Positions 42,310-51,237 of a stretch of 64,000 nucleotides of DNA are shown here, piece by piece (within the stretch, counting starts at the first letter, position 1; each line of letters opens with the position of its first letter). The notes below the pieces were generated by a model. It saw nothing but the letters and a program-made list of their open reading frames with translations. It searched no databases and was not told the DNA's origin. The translations under genes and the position numbers were made by a program. Location of the stretch: positions 124,001-188,000 of the forward strand of contig CAJTZU010000003.1 in the NCBI GenBank assembly GCA_910584165.1, in the 5' to 3' direction. This stretch comes from an uncultured Bacilli bacterium (GTDB lineage: Bacteria; Bacillota_I; Bacilli_A; RF39; UBA660).

Positions 42310-44280
42310 GTGTCAAAAGTAAGAGTAGAATACTTATGTACAAATATTGATAATGAAAGAAAATTAAAATGGTTAGAAACTGCCAAATTTTCAAGAGTAG
42401 CAGAAGATCATGAGGTAGTAGATTTCTCTTTTGAAGAATATTTATTTAGATTTCGTAAGGAAACACAAAAATTTACGGATTCAACAGGGGATATTACGTT
42501 AAGAGTACAGCAAGAAAAATACAAAAATTGGAAAGAAAGAAGTCAGTTTAGTATTTTTAGTTTAGATGGAAATTCTATTCGCTGGGATAATAGTATTATT
42601 CATTCTTTAGCCGTTTATTTAGCTAGTCATCCATTAGCGATTCCATACTTTTTAGAAGAAAATGCAGTTAATATTGTTGGATTATTTTTAGGAGAATCTC
42701 TTCTTGTCAATTCTATGGCTTTAGCGCCCCAATTTGGTTATGAAGAATTTAAACTATGGGAAGCACAACCTATTTCTGAAAAAAATTATCGTGCTAGAAA
42801 TTTTGAAGCAAAATATAAATTATCTTTATTTTTAGGAGTATTAGATGAATTATTAGAATTGGGTGTCAATGTATCAGAATTCTCTTTTGTTGATTTAAGA
42901 AAAGTAAATACATTTATAGATACTCTTCAAGCACCACTTTGGAATGAAAAATTGATTAGTACTATGAATGCTTCTACTTATAGACGTTGTGATGGGCAAA
43001 ATTTTGAAGAAAAAGACTTATTAGGATTTATTGGGTTTGATGATGTTTCTACTTTCTTAGATTCTGTTATGCGTCTAGTAGAGTCTGAATATTATGTTCA
43101 TTTTATTGAGGAACCAGTAACTATGAATCCTAAAGCAGTAGTAGCGTTACCTTACTTTCATACAACCAATATGGATTTTCTGAAGAAGGAAGATTTAGTA
43201 GAAATCAAGGGATTATGTGAAACATTAAAGAATAAATTAAGAGAAGTAAAGTATTCTTCAGAAATAAAAGTATTAAAGAGAAAATTAGAACAACTTAGAA
43301 AAAGATTGTCTGAAAAGGAAGATAAGAAAGATTTTGATTATAGTGAAATCTTAGAAGAACTAGAATCTCTTTATCAAGAAATTTTAGCTACTTCTTCTAA
43401 AGAAAAAGAAGAACTATTAAGCCTATTAAAGCAATTGCTAGAGGAAAGCAACATAGACTTTAGAGTATCAGAAGAATATAGAAAAGTAGAAGTTCCAAAA
43501 GAAAGTGCTAAAAAACTGGATATAGCTTCTAAAGTACAAGAATTAGATAGAAGAGTAAGTAGTTTAGAAACTAGAGTATCTACTTTAGAAAAACAGTTAT
43601 TAGATTATATCAAAAATGGTGGAGAAATTCCTTCTATTACTGCTGATTCAGTATCTCGGGAAGAAGTTATTCGATTAATTTTAGAGTATAGACCTGTTAC
43701 TTTTAAAGAGAAATTAAGAAGATTAGAGGTTTTAAAACTATTAAAAGTAGGGACGATAGGCACTCTTTTAGGAGGATTATTATTTATTAGTGGTTCTGCC
43801 CCTAGAATATTAGAAAATCCTTCTATAGTAATTCCAACAGCTCCTATTGTATCAGAAGAAATTAAACCAGAACCAACATTGCCTCCAGACCTACCAAAAT
43901 TAGAAGAATCAGTAGAAGAAACTCTAACTCCATCTATCCCAGTAGAAGAAGAGCAAGTTACTTTGAAACCATTAGAAGAAATAGTTAGAGAAGTAATTCG
44001 CGGTAATTGGGGAGATGGACAAGTACGTAAAGAGGCATTAGAAGAAGCAGGTTATGATTTCTTTACTGTTCAATCTTATGTAAATTATGTAAAAGAAAAT
44101 AATGTACCATTTAATCAATTAAGACCAGTAGAAGAAATCATTAGGGAAGTAGCTAGTGGAAAATGGGGAGAAGGAGAAGAGATGATTGCTCGTTTACGTA
44201 CTGTTGGCTATGATTATGAATCACTTAAAGAATTTGTTGAGGAATTCAAACAATCTGCTGCTACCAATCAGTATCATTAA
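42310..44280 (+). CDS. Membrane-spanning coiled-coil protein with two C-terminal CW_7 wall-binding repeats
   Basis: The start is GTG 42310 behind AGGGGAG; the upstream TTG is the -35 box. The 656-residue protein has a cytosolic N-terminal domain (1-300) that I do not recognise, a coiled-coil region (about 310-455, with LDRRVSSLETRVSTLEKQLL), one transmembrane helix (about 495-515), a Pro/Glu-rich linker and two repeats of about 40 residues. The repeats read EEIVREVIRGNWGDG...AGYDFFTVQSYVN and EEIIREVASGKWGEG...VGYDYESLKEFV. These match the CW_7 motif of Cpl-7 lysozyme, which binds muropeptide. No hydrolase domain is present. It may tether the cytoplasm or a complex to the wall. Confidence 0.8.
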   Translation: MSKVRVEYLCTNIDNERKLKWLETAKFSRVAEDHEVVDFSFEEYLFRFRKETQKFTDSTGDITLRVQQEKYKNWKERSQFSIFSLDGNSIRWDNSIIHSLAVYLASHPLAIPYFLEENAVNIVGLFLGESLLVNSMALAPQFGYEEFKLWEAQPISEKNYRARNFEAKYKLSLFLGVLDELLELGVNVSEFSFVDLRKVNTFIDTLQAPLWNEKLISTMNASTYRRCDGQNFEEKDLLGFIGFDDVSTFLDSVMRLVESEYYVHFIEEPVTMNPKAVVALPYFHTTNMDFLKKEDLVEIKGLCETLKNKLREVKYSSEIKVLKRKLEQLRKRLSEKEDKKDFDYSEILEELESLYQEILATSSKEKEELLSLLKQLLEESNIDFRVSEEYRKVEVPKESAKKLDIASKVQELDRRVSSLETRVSTLEKQLLDYIKNGGEIPSITADSVSREEVIRLILEYRPVTFKEKLRRLEVLKLLKVGTIGTLLGGLLFISGSAPRILENPSIVIPTAPIVSEEIKPEPTLPPDLPKLEESVEETLTPSIPVEEEQVTLKPLEEIVREVIRGNWGDGQVRKEALEEAGYDFFTVQSYVNYVKENNVPFNQLRPVEEIIREVASGKWGEGEEMIARLRTVGYDYESLKEFVEEFKQSAATNQYH

Positions 44281-44306
44281 AGATATCTTTGGATATCTTT
44301 TTTTTT
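44279..44306 (+). terminator. Terminator after the CW_7 gene
   Basis: Perfect arms AAAGATATC and GATATCTTT with a TTTG loop, then T residues. Confidence 0.88.
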
Positions 44307-44331
44307 GATTGCTTTTCTAAAATAGTCATTA

Positions 44332-44337
44332 TATAAT
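44332..44337 (+). promoter_or_regulatory. -10 box (TATAAT) for the EamA gene
   Basis: It is 15 bp upstream of the start codon, with TAGGTGATAG as ribosome site. No -35 is evident. Confidence 0.45.
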
Positions 44338-44352
44338 GAAATAGGTGATAGT

Positions 44353-45210
44353 ATGAAGATATTAGATTCATGGGAACTATGGGTTATTATTTATTTAATA
44401 TCTGCCATTATTTTTTCTCAATCTTTCAGAATTTCTAAAAGACAGATGAAAAATGTGGGAAGAATGACTGTCTTATTAGAAATTTGTACAGCATTTTTTG
44501 CTATTTTCTTTCTTCCACTTTTTAGATTTACATTTCCTCAGGATTTAACTATTTATGGGACATTATTTTTAGTAACTATTATTTATGCAGCAACAGATAG
44601 ATTAAATATAGAAGCAAGATATGGATTAGAACCATCTACATTTAGCATGCTGAAACAATTATCTACTGTATTCATGATTTTCTTTGGACTACTTTTTTTC
44701 AAGGAAGCGTTTGTTTTTGAAAAACTAGTAGGTGCATTTTTAATCGTATTTGCGAATTTATTATTAGCATTTGAAAGAGGAAAATTTCAGTTTAATAAAT
44801 ACTTTATTATTAGTGTGTTATCCAATTTATTGTTTGCGATTGCTATGATGATAAATGTTAATATTTCAGATTCTTTTAATTTAGCGTTCTATACGATATT
44901 AACAGTTTCTATTCCAGCTCTTTTTATTTCTTTATTTGGTAGATATTCTATGAAATCTTTGAAAGAGGAGTTTTCTTCTTATGATAAGAAATATTTTTTA
45001 CTTTCAGCGTTTTCATGGTGTTTGATGTTACTTTCTTCTGTTAGAGCTTATCAATTAGGTAGTGTTACAGTAGTAGCTCCTTTATTTGCTCTTACTTCTA
45101 TTTTAAATGCTACTATAGAATATTTCTTAAATCCGAATAAAAATAGGTTCCTACAAAAGATAATAGCCGCACTCCTTATTATTTTGGGAGTAATACTTGT
45201 TAAGATATAA
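44353..45210 (+). CDS. EamA/DMT-superfamily transporter
   Basis: A 285-residue membrane protein with ten predicted helices in two EamA repeats. The end of each repeat has the typical KEAFVFEKLVGAFLIVFANLLL and LNPNKNRFLQKIIAALLIILGVILVKI (glycine-rich last helix). DMT proteins export or exchange metabolites; the substrate cannot be told. It has its own promoter and stands alone between the CW_7 and DUF362 genes. Confidence 0.85.
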   Translation: MKILDSWELWVIIYLISAIIFSQSFRISKRQMKNVGRMTVLLEICTAFFAIFFLPLFRFTFPQDLTIYGTLFLVTIIYAATDRLNIEARYGLEPSTFSMLKQLSTVFMIFFGLLFFKEAFVFEKLVGAFLIVFANLLLAFERGKFQFNKYFIISVLSNLLFAIAMMINVNISDSFNLAFYTILTVSIPALFISLFGRYSMKSLKEEFSSYDKKYFLLSAFSWCLMLLSSVRAYQLGSVTVVAPLFALTSILNATIEYFLNPNKNRFLQKIIAALLIILGVILVKI

Positions 45211-45217
45211 AGCAGTA

Positions 45218-45226
45218 TGATATAAT
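45218..45226 (+). promoter_or_regulatory. Extended -10 (TGATATAAT)
   Basis: It lies 27 bp upstream of the DUF362 gene, 7 bp after the preceding stop, with no terminator in between. Confidence 0.55.
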
Positions 45227-45253
45227 AATTAATACTAATGAAAGGATGAGTAT

Positions 45254-46132
45254 ATGGAAAAAGCGAAAGTTTATTTTATAAAAGATATTACACCAGAGAA
45301 TATCGTTAAGATTTATGATGTACTTGGAAAAAAACTAGAAGGAAAAGTTGCTGTGAAGTTACACTCAGGAGAAAAAGGAAATCAAAACTATATGAAACCA
45401 GAAATGGTAAAAAATATAGTAGAGCATGTAAATGGAACAGTAGTAGAGTGTAATACTGCTTATGAAGGAGCAAGAGATACTACCGAAAAACATCAAGTTT
45501 TAATGAAAGAACATGGATGGTCTTCTTTATTTCATGTAGATATTATGGATGCAGAGGGAGATATTATTCTAGATATTCCGAACGGGAAAGTAATTCAAAA
45601 AAACTATGTAGGAAAGAATCTTAATAATTATGATTCTATGTTAGTATTATCTCATTTTAAAGGACATCCAATGGGTGGTTATGGTGGAGCCTTAAAACAA
45701 CTTTCTATTGGTATTGCTTCAAGTTATGGAAAAAGATATATTCACTGTGTTGGAAAAGAAAATGGTACTTTTGAAGATATGTTTCAAGTTGACCAATTAA
45801 AATTTTTAGAAGCTATGGCAGACGCAGCATCTTCTATTGTAGAGAAAATGAAAGATAATATTGTTTATATTAATGTAATGTGTAATATGTCAGTTGATTG
45901 TGATTGTTGTAATGTAGCAGAAGACCCATGTATGAAAGATATTGGGATACTTGCATCTTTGGATCCTATAGCAATCGATCAAGCTTGTATTGATTTAGTA
46001 GAAAAATCAGATGACCCAGGAAAAGCTCATTTTATGGAAAGAGTAAACTCTAAAAATGGTATTCATACGATTGAAGCAGCGGCAACTTTAGGATATGGTA
46101 CTAGGGAATATGAATTGATTGAAATTAGTTAA
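45254..46132 (+). CDS. DUF362-family protein
   Basis: A 292-residue DUF362 protein: VAVKLHSGEKGNQNYMKPEMVKNIVE and VLSHFKGHPMGGYGGALKQLSIGIAS are the family hallmarks. DCDCCNVAEDPCMKDIG is a cysteine cluster that could bind an iron-sulfur centre. LDPIAIDQACIDLVEK closes the domain. Ferredoxin-like C-terminal domains found in some members are absent. The enzymatic role is unknown. The stop codon is inside a hairpin. Confidence 0.88.
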   Translation: MEKAKVYFIKDITPENIVKIYDVLGKKLEGKVAVKLHSGEKGNQNYMKPEMVKNIVEHVNGTVVECNTAYEGARDTTEKHQVLMKEHGWSSLFHVDIMDAEGDIILDIPNGKVIQKNYVGKNLNNYDSMLVLSHFKGHPMGGYGGALKQLSIGIASSYGKRYIHCVGKENGTFEDMFQVDQLKFLEAMADAASSIVEKMKDNIVYINVMCNMSVDCDCCNVAEDPCMKDIGILASLDPIAIDQACIDLVEKSDDPGKAHFMERVNSKNGIHTIEAAATLGYGTREYELIEIS

Positions 46133-46148
46133 TTACTAATTTCTTTTT
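46121..46148 (+). terminator. Terminator overlapping the DUF362 stop
   Basis: Arms GAAATTAGT and ACTAATTTC (46121-46129, 46135-46143) then five T. Confidence 0.8.
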
Positions 46149-46170
46149 ATTTGAAATCGTAAATGGTTTA

Positions 46171-46179
46171 TGGTATAAT
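46171..46179 (+). promoter_or_regulatory. Extended -10 (TGGTATAAT)
   Basis: It overlaps the region of the first possible ATG (46163), so the real start is downstream at 46214. Confidence 0.6.
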
Positions 46180-46213
46180 GTTTGAGTTTGTGTGTTTCGA
46201 AGGAAGTGATATT

Positions 46214-47248
46214 ATGAGAAAACTTAAGCTTTATAGTAAAACTAGGAGCATTTTATTTCCTAGTGAGAATATTATTACATTAGAAAATATGACTATGTCT
46301 AGGTATAAACTTGCGATTAATAAAGCAGCTTGTATTTCTCTATTTTTATCTTTAATTGGTAATTCTCTTTCTTCTACCTTTTTTATGCATTCTTCTGAAA
46401 TGGATAATTCCTTAGGTAATCTACAGGAGGAACTTAATGATAGGCGAGCAGTTTCTATTATTAATGACAAAAATGTACTAGAAGAGTATATGAAAAAATG
46501 GAATATAGAGACATCTTTTAGAGATTCTGGAAGAGGATTCTATTCAGTAGGTTTTCAAAAATTGGGAGGTTCTACTTTGACAGAAGAAGATGTTGATAGA
46601 ATTTATGAATTCATGATTCAAGAAAATTTGTCCTTGACAAGTTTTTCTCAGTTATTAGATATGATGACTTCTCCAACAGGACCTTTTGGAAAAATAAGTT
46701 TTAATAAAAAGAGCGCTTTAACCGATTTAATGAGAGAAAATAAAAGTTATTTTGTAAAATTTTTAATTATTATGGCAAGAGATGGATATACATATGAGCA
46801 ATTAGATTATATGTTTGCAGGAATCGTTGGTGAAGCAACGGGTTCGGGGCAATGTTATGACGATGCTTATGCTGTTGCATCTACTCTAATTAATAGAAGC
46901 CATACTTTATGGTATGTTAATCGATATGGACATAACTTCTATGATATTTTTATGGCTCCCGGTCAGTATGAAATAGAAGTCAGTGGAAACTATCTAAAAT
47001 ATTTAGGGGCGATTGATTTAGAAGGATACCATGCTGCTATTGATGCCTTTTATACAAGAGAATCTATGCACGATTATCTACAATTCCGTGCTGATTGGGT
47101 AGATTTGAATTGCCATTATGAAACATTCGCACCAGGTGGTAATAAGTTTTTAGATAAAATGAAAGAATATGAATATGTTCCTTATCCAGATGAGGTAGTG
47201 GAAATAGAAGATGTTAAGACTTATGTTTTAAATGGAGTAAAATATTAA
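46214..47248 (+). CDS. SleB-like cell-wall hydrolase domain protein
   Basis: The start is ATG 46214 after GAAGGAAGTG. A 344-residue protein with a transmembrane or signal segment (about 32-55). The N-terminal half is unknown. The C-terminal part contains MFAGIVGEATGSGQCYDDAYAVASTLINRS and MAPGQYEIEV. This resembles the SleB/CwlJ hydrolase_2 pattern (catalytic Glu in V-x-G-E-A, N-R after the helix, G-Q-Y). In sporeformers it cuts spore cortex; no other spore gene is nearby, so vegetative wall turnover is more likely. Confidence 0.7.
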   Translation: MRKLKLYSKTRSILFPSENIITLENMTMSRYKLAINKAACISLFLSLIGNSLSSTFFMHSSEMDNSLGNLQEELNDRRAVSIINDKNVLEEYMKKWNIETSFRDSGRGFYSVGFQKLGGSTLTEEDVDRIYEFMIQENLSLTSFSQLLDMMTSPTGPFGKISFNKKSALTDLMRENKSYFVKFLIIMARDGYTYEQLDYMFAGIVGEATGSGQCYDDAYAVASTLINRSHTLWYVNRYGHNFYDIFMAPGQYEIEVSGNYLKYLGAIDLEGYHAAIDAFYTRESMHDYLQFRADWVDLNCHYETFAPGGNKFLDKMKEYEYVPYPDEVVEIEDVKTYVLNGVKY

Positions 47249-47274
47249 TATTCTTTTGTAAACGATAAAAAGCA

Positions 47275-47283
47275 TGTTATAAT
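47275..47283 (+). promoter_or_regulatory. Extended -10 (TGTTATAAT) for the CapA-family gene
   Basis: It lies 24 bp upstream of the start, with AAAGGGAG between. Confidence 0.6.
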
Positions 47284-47307
47284 AAATTTTATTTAAAGGG
47301 AGATATT

Positions 47308-48417
47308 ATGAAAAAAAGATATTTAACATTTGTAATGAGTGTATTAATGCTTTTCAATGCTGGATGTAGTCATCAAGAAGATAAAAGAGTAGATGGTGAC
47401 GAAATCAAATTAATTGTGGAAGAGCCAAAAGAAGAAGAAACAATAGAAATCCTAGAAGAAAAAAATATAGAGATTGTAGAACCAGAAAAAGAAGTAGTGG
47501 TTAGAGATATTGTTATTAGTGCAGTTGGAGATTGTACATTAGGAACAGATACTAATTTTGGATACGGAAATAGCTTTACAAATGTATTAGATGATAACAA
47601 TAGAGATTTTAGTTACTTTTTTAAAGAAGTACAAGATGTTATTGGAAATGATGATATTACAATAGCCAATTTAGAAACGACATTTACTAGTTCTAATGAT
47701 AGAGTAGATAAAAAATTTAATTTTAAAGGAGATAAAGATTATGCTTCTATTTTAACGGAGGGTAGCATAGAGGCTGTGAATTTAGCAAACAACCATACTT
47801 ATGATTATGGAAATGCTGGCTATAGTGATACGATAGCAGCCTTAAATGAAGTGGGAGTTCCTTATTTTGGATATGAAGATTATGTTATTTTAGAATTTGA
47901 TGGAATAGAGGTAGGGCTTGCAGGCGTTACAGGATGGGATGAAGCATCTGCTAAAGCAAATACAGATAAAGCGATAGAATATTTTCATAGCAATAATATT
48001 GATTTGATTATTATGACATACCATTGGGGCATTGAAAGAGATTATGACCAAAATACAACTCAACAAAATATTGCTAGATATGCTGTTGAGCAAGGTGCCA
48101 ATTTAGTAATTGGTCATCATCCACATGTTTTACAAGGAATAGAATGTTATCAAGGAAAATATATTATTTATTCTTTAGGTAATTTTGTATTTGGTGGAAA
48201 TAAGAATCCTAATGATAAAGATACGATGATTTTTCAGCAAACTTTCCATTATGAAGATGGCTTTTTAACAGATACTTCGGTAGAAATAATACCTTGTTCT
48301 CTATCAGGAGAATCTACTAGAAATAATTATCAACCAGTTATGTTAGAAGGAGAAGAAAAAGAAAGAGTATTACAGAAAGTATTAGAGCATAGTACCAATT
48401 TTTCATATGAAAAATAG
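47308..48417 (+). CDS. CapA/PgsA-family lipoprotein
   Basis: The lipobox is LFNAGC (Cys about 20), so it is an anchored lipoprotein. The calcineurin-like CapA domain starts at ISAVGDCTLGTD (about 72), with IANLETTFT, VNLANNHTYDYG, ITYHWGIE-type MTYHWG and VIGHHPHVLQGIE supplying metal ligands and the core. The poly-gamma-glutamate capsule protein family also includes many proteins outside capsule loci. No pgsBC genes are present. An acidic linker follows the lipobox. It may hydrolyse a phosphoester at the cell surface. Confidence 0.9.
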   Translation: MKKRYLTFVMSVLMLFNAGCSHQEDKRVDGDEIKLIVEEPKEEETIEILEEKNIEIVEPEKEVVVRDIVISAVGDCTLGTDTNFGYGNSFTNVLDDNNRDFSYFFKEVQDVIGNDDITIANLETTFTSSNDRVDKKFNFKGDKDYASILTEGSIEAVNLANNHTYDYGNAGYSDTIAALNEVGVPYFGYEDYVILEFDGIEVGLAGVTGWDEASAKANTDKAIEYFHSNNIDLIIMTYHWGIERDYDQNTTQQNIARYAVEQGANLVIGHHPHVLQGIECYQGKYIIYSLGNFVFGGNKNPNDKDTMIFQQTFHYEDGFLTDTSVEIIPCSLSGESTRNNYQPVMLEGEEKERVLQKVLEHSTNFSYEK

Positions 48418-48440
48418 AAAGACAAGACATTGTCTTTTTA
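48418..48440 (+). terminator. Terminator after the CapA-family gene
   Basis: Arms AAAGACAA and TTGTCTTT around GACA, then T residues. Confidence 0.8.
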
Positions 48441-48443
48441 TTG

Positions 48444-48452
48444 TGTTATAAT
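48444..48452 (+). promoter_or_regulatory. Extended -10 (TGTTATAAT)
   Basis: It overlaps the longest reading frame of the next gene, so the true start is ATG 48468, 15 bp on. Confidence 0.6.
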
Positions 48453-48467
48453 ATTTTTGGTGGTAGT

Positions 48468-49166
48468 ATGGACCAAGAAAAAATTGGAAAGTTTATAAAA
48501 GAAATAAGAACAAAAGAAAAATTAAGTCAACAGAAGTTTGCTTTAAAATATGGTGTTACTTACCAAGCCGTTAGTAAATGGGAGAATGGTAAAAATATAC
48601 CAGATATTTCTATTTTAAAAGAAATGTGTAGAGAATATGAGATGAATTTAGATGACTTTTTAGAGACAAAGATTTCTCCTAAAAAATCTTATAAAAAAAT
48701 TTGGATAATGTGTATTAGTATTGTTTTCTTAATCATGATAATCATTGTTTTGATTCTGCCAAAGAAGGATTCTAATTTTGAATTTAAAACATTATCGACT
48801 AGCTGTGATGATTTTAATCTTTATGGAAGTCTTGCTTATAATGATTTAAAGTCATCTATTTATATTTCTAATATTACTTATTGTGGTGGGGATGATTCTG
48901 ATATTTATAAGAAAATAGAATGTACATTATACGAAGATAACGGAAATGCTAAAATAGAAATAAAAAAATCCCATTATGAAAATGATAAAGGAATATCTTT
49001 AGAAGAGTTTTTAAAAGATGTGAATTTTCATATTGATAATTATGAAAAAACTTGTAAAGTATATCAAGAAAATACTCTGTTTGTAGAAATAGAAGCAACG
49101 AATCAGAATGATAAAATTATTACTTATAAAATACCACTAAACTTAAAAGATAATTGTAATCATTAA
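48468..49166 (+). CDS. XRE-family regulator with one membrane helix and extracytoplasmic tail
   Basis: A 232-residue protein. The HTH is at residues 1-62 (FIKEIRTKEKLSQQKFALKYGVTYQAVSKWENGKNIPDISIL). A basic segment and one transmembrane helix (about 82-103) follow, then an extracytoplasmic domain (105-232) without close resemblance, containing STSCDDFNLYG and CGGDDSDIYKKIECTLYE cysteines. The architecture suggests a one-component membrane sensor. The ribosome site (GGTGG) is moderate. It ends at a clean hairpin. Confidence 0.82.
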   Translation: MDQEKIGKFIKEIRTKEKLSQQKFALKYGVTYQAVSKWENGKNIPDISILKEMCREYEMNLDDFLETKISPKKSYKKIWIMCISIVFLIMIIIVLILPKKDSNFEFKTLSTSCDDFNLYGSLAYNDLKSSIYISNITYCGGDDSDIYKKIECTLYEDNGNAKIEIKKSHYENDKGISLEEFLKDVNFHIDNYEKTCKVYQENTLFVEIEATNQNDKIITYKIPLNLKDNCNH

Positions 49167-49191
49167 TCTCAACTTAAAGTTGAGACTTTTT
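49167..49191 (+). terminator. Terminator after the XRE membrane regulator
   Basis: Arms TCTCAACTT and AAGTTGAGA (49167-49175, 49177-49185), then CTTTTT. Confidence 0.85.
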
Positions 49192-49255
49192 CAACCTTGA
49201 CGTTATTGTAGAATTTTGTAATTTATTTTATAATCAAAATGGAAGGAGAGAGATT

Positions 49256-49876
49256 ATGAAAAAGTTTTTAACACTTTTATTAATAACTGTTATGTTATTT
49301 GGAGCAGTAGGATGCTTTAATAATAAAGAAAAGAAGGAAGAAGAAAAGCCAAAGACGGAGGAGAAAACAGATGCTCAAAAGTTTGCAGAAGAATATAAAC
49401 AAGTAGACGAAGATAATGTATTTGTTTATAGAGATGTAGATGATATTATTAAAATCATGGAGCACGGAACAGGAATCGTTTATTTAGGATATCCAGAATG
49501 TCCTTGGTGTCAGGCCTATGTAAAATATCTAAATGAAGTAGCAAAAGAAGAAGATGTAGAAAAGATTTATTATTGTAATACAAAGAAAGTAAAAGAGAAT
49601 AGTATGGAGAAATATCAAAAGTTAGTTTCTTTATTAAGTGGTCATTTACAATATAATGATGAAGGTAATGAATGGATTTATGTGCCAAATGTATCTTTTC
49701 ATATTAACGGAAAGTTAATTGCTAATGATTATGAATCTTCTAAAGATACACATAATTTAAAGGACCCAAAAGACTATTGGACAGAAGAAGAAGTGAAAGA
49801 TTTAAAATCTAGATTAAAGAGTTATATAGAAGAAGTAGATGAAGCTTTAAACGCTTGTTCTGACTGTAATAAATAA
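49256..49876 (+). CDS. Thioredoxin-like lipoprotein with CPWC active site
   Basis: The lipobox LFGAVGC ends at Cys 20. A Lys/Glu-rich linker follows, then a thioredoxin-like domain whose redox motif is YPECPWCQAY (C-P-W-C). VPNVSFHINGKLI is the cis-Pro-type strand. A second pair, CSDC, sits at the extreme C-terminus. It probably reduces or oxidises cysteines of surface proteins; several exported proteins encoded nearby contain cysteines. Length 206. Alone in its transcript. Confidence 0.85.
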   Translation: MKKFLTLLLITVMLFGAVGCFNNKEKKEEEKPKTEEKTDAQKFAEEYKQVDEDNVFVYRDVDDIIKIMEHGTGIVYLGYPECPWCQAYVKYLNEVAKEEDVEKIYYCNTKKVKENSMEKYQKLVSLLSGHLQYNDEGNEWIYVPNVSFHINGKLIANDYESSKDTHNLKDPKDYWTEEEVKDLKSRLKSYIEEVDEALNACSDCNK

Positions 49877-49908
49877 GAATAAATTAGTTTTCGATTTATT
49901 CTTTTTTT
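49877..49908 (+). terminator. Terminator after the thioredoxin-like gene
   Basis: Arms GAATAAAT and ATTTATTC (49877-49884, 49894-49901) then seven T. Confidence 0.85.
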
Positions 49909-49916
49909 GTTATAAT
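49908..49916 (+). promoter_or_regulatory. Extended -10 (TGTTATAAT) sharing its first T with the terminator
   Basis: The last T of the T tract is the first base of this -10 element. The next start is 26 bp downstream. Confidence 0.65.
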
Positions 49917-49941
49917 ATTAGAAGAACAAAGTGGAGGTATT

Positions 49942-51237
49942 ATGAACGAAATAAAATGTCCAAAATGTGGTACAGTCTTTCAAATTAGTGAAACAGACTA
50001 TGAATCTATTGTGAAACAAATAAGAGATAAAGAATTTGAAAAAGAATTATCTTTACGGGAACAACAACATAAAAAAGAAGAAGAAAGTGCAGTTAAATTA
50101 GCGCAAGCAGAACTAGAAAAGAAACTATCGAAAGAATTGAATCAAAAGGAATTAGAAATCAAAGAATTAAAAAATGAGCTGGAAAGAAAAGAAGAGCAGA
50201 CTCAAAATAAGGTAGAAAAAGAATACCGTGAGGAACTCCAAAAAAAGACTCTAGAAATTACTGAGTTAAAAAATGAATTAAAGGTTAAAGATAATGAGAA
50301 TGCTTTGACAATTCAAAAGAAAGTAGCTGAAAAAGAACAAGAAATAATAGAACTAAGTAATGAATTAAAATTACATAAAAGTGAGTATTTATTAAAAGAA
50401 AAGACATTAAAAGAAAGTTATGAGGAAAAGATTAAGGATAGAGAAGAACAGATTTCTTACTATAAAGATTTTAAAGCAAGACAGTCTACTAAAATGATAG
50501 GAGAATCTTTAGAGCAACATTGTCATAATGAGTTTAATAAATTAAGACCATTATTCAAGAATGCTTACTTTGAAAAAGATAATGATATTAAAACAGGTTC
50601 AAAAGGAGATTTCATTTTTAGAGATTATGATGAAGAAAATATCGAAATTGTATCCATCATGTTTGAGATGAAAAATGAAGCAGATACTACTTCTACGAAA
50701 CATAAAAATGAGGATTTCTTAAAAGAATTGGATAAAGATAGAAAAGAGAAAAAATGTGAATATGCAGTACTAGTAACTCTTCTAGAATTGGATAATGATT
50801 ATTATAATAATGGAATTGTAGATGTATCTCATAAATATGAAAAAATGTATATTATAAGACCACAATTTTTTATACCATTAATTACTTTAATTAGAGGAAT
50901 TTCTATGCATTCTTTAGAATATAAAAAGGAATTACAAGTGATTCAAAATCAGAATATTGATATTTCTCACTTTGAAGAAAATATGAATGCTTTTAAAGAA
51001 GGCTTTGGAAGAAATTATAGGCTAGCTAGTGAAAAGTTTAAGAAAGCAATTGAAGAAATCGATAAGACTATTGATCATTTACAAAAAACAAAAGAAGCAC
51101 TTTTATCTAGTGAAAATAATTTACGTCTTGCGAATAATAAAGCGGAAGACTTAACGATAAAAAAACTTACCAGTAATAGTGAGACAATGGCAAAAATGTT
51201 TGAAGAGTTAAAAGAAGGAGAAAAAAATGAAGAATAA
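49942..51237 (+). CDS. DUF2130 protein: zinc finger, coiled coil, nuclease-like core
   Basis: A 431-residue protein. The N-terminal CPKCGTVF motif (residues 4-11) is a two-cysteine half of a zinc ribbon. A long coiled coil spans about 25-185. The DUF2130 core follows with GSKGDFIFRDYDE and IMFEMKNEADTTSTKHKNEDFLKELDKD: the spacing of D and E-x-K recalls PD-(D/E)XK nucleases. Then come VLVTLLELDNDYYN and YIIRPQFFIPLITLIR, and another helical region. DNA-related function is inferred from the fold resemblance only. The flavin reductase gene overlaps its 3' end by 11 bp. Confidence 0.88.
   Translation: MNEIKCPKCGTVFQISETDYESIVKQIRDKEFEKELSLREQQHKKEEESAVKLAQAELEKKLSKELNQKELEIKELKNELERKEEQTQNKVEKEYREELQKKTLEITELKNELKVKDNENALTIQKKVAEKEQEIIELSNELKLHKSEYLLKEKTLKESYEEKIKDREEQISYYKDFKARQSTKMIGESLEQHCHNEFNKLRPLFKNAYFEKDNDIKTGSKGDFIFRDYDEENIEIVSIMFEMKNEADTTSTKHKNEDFLKELDKDRKEKKCEYAVLVTLLELDNDYYNNGIVDVSHKYEKMYIIRPQFFIPLITLIRGISMHSLEYKKELQVIQNQNIDISHFEENMNAFKEGFGRNYRLASEKFKKAIEEIDKTIDHLQKTKEALLSSENNLRLANNKAEDLTIKKLTSNSETMAKMFEELKEGEKNEE

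Noticed and set aside
46214..47248. Evidence for sporulation from a SleB-like domain and an SPL-like radical SAM protein
   Set aside because: Both are wider families, and no coat, Spo or Ger genes are seen. Neither alone shows spore formation.
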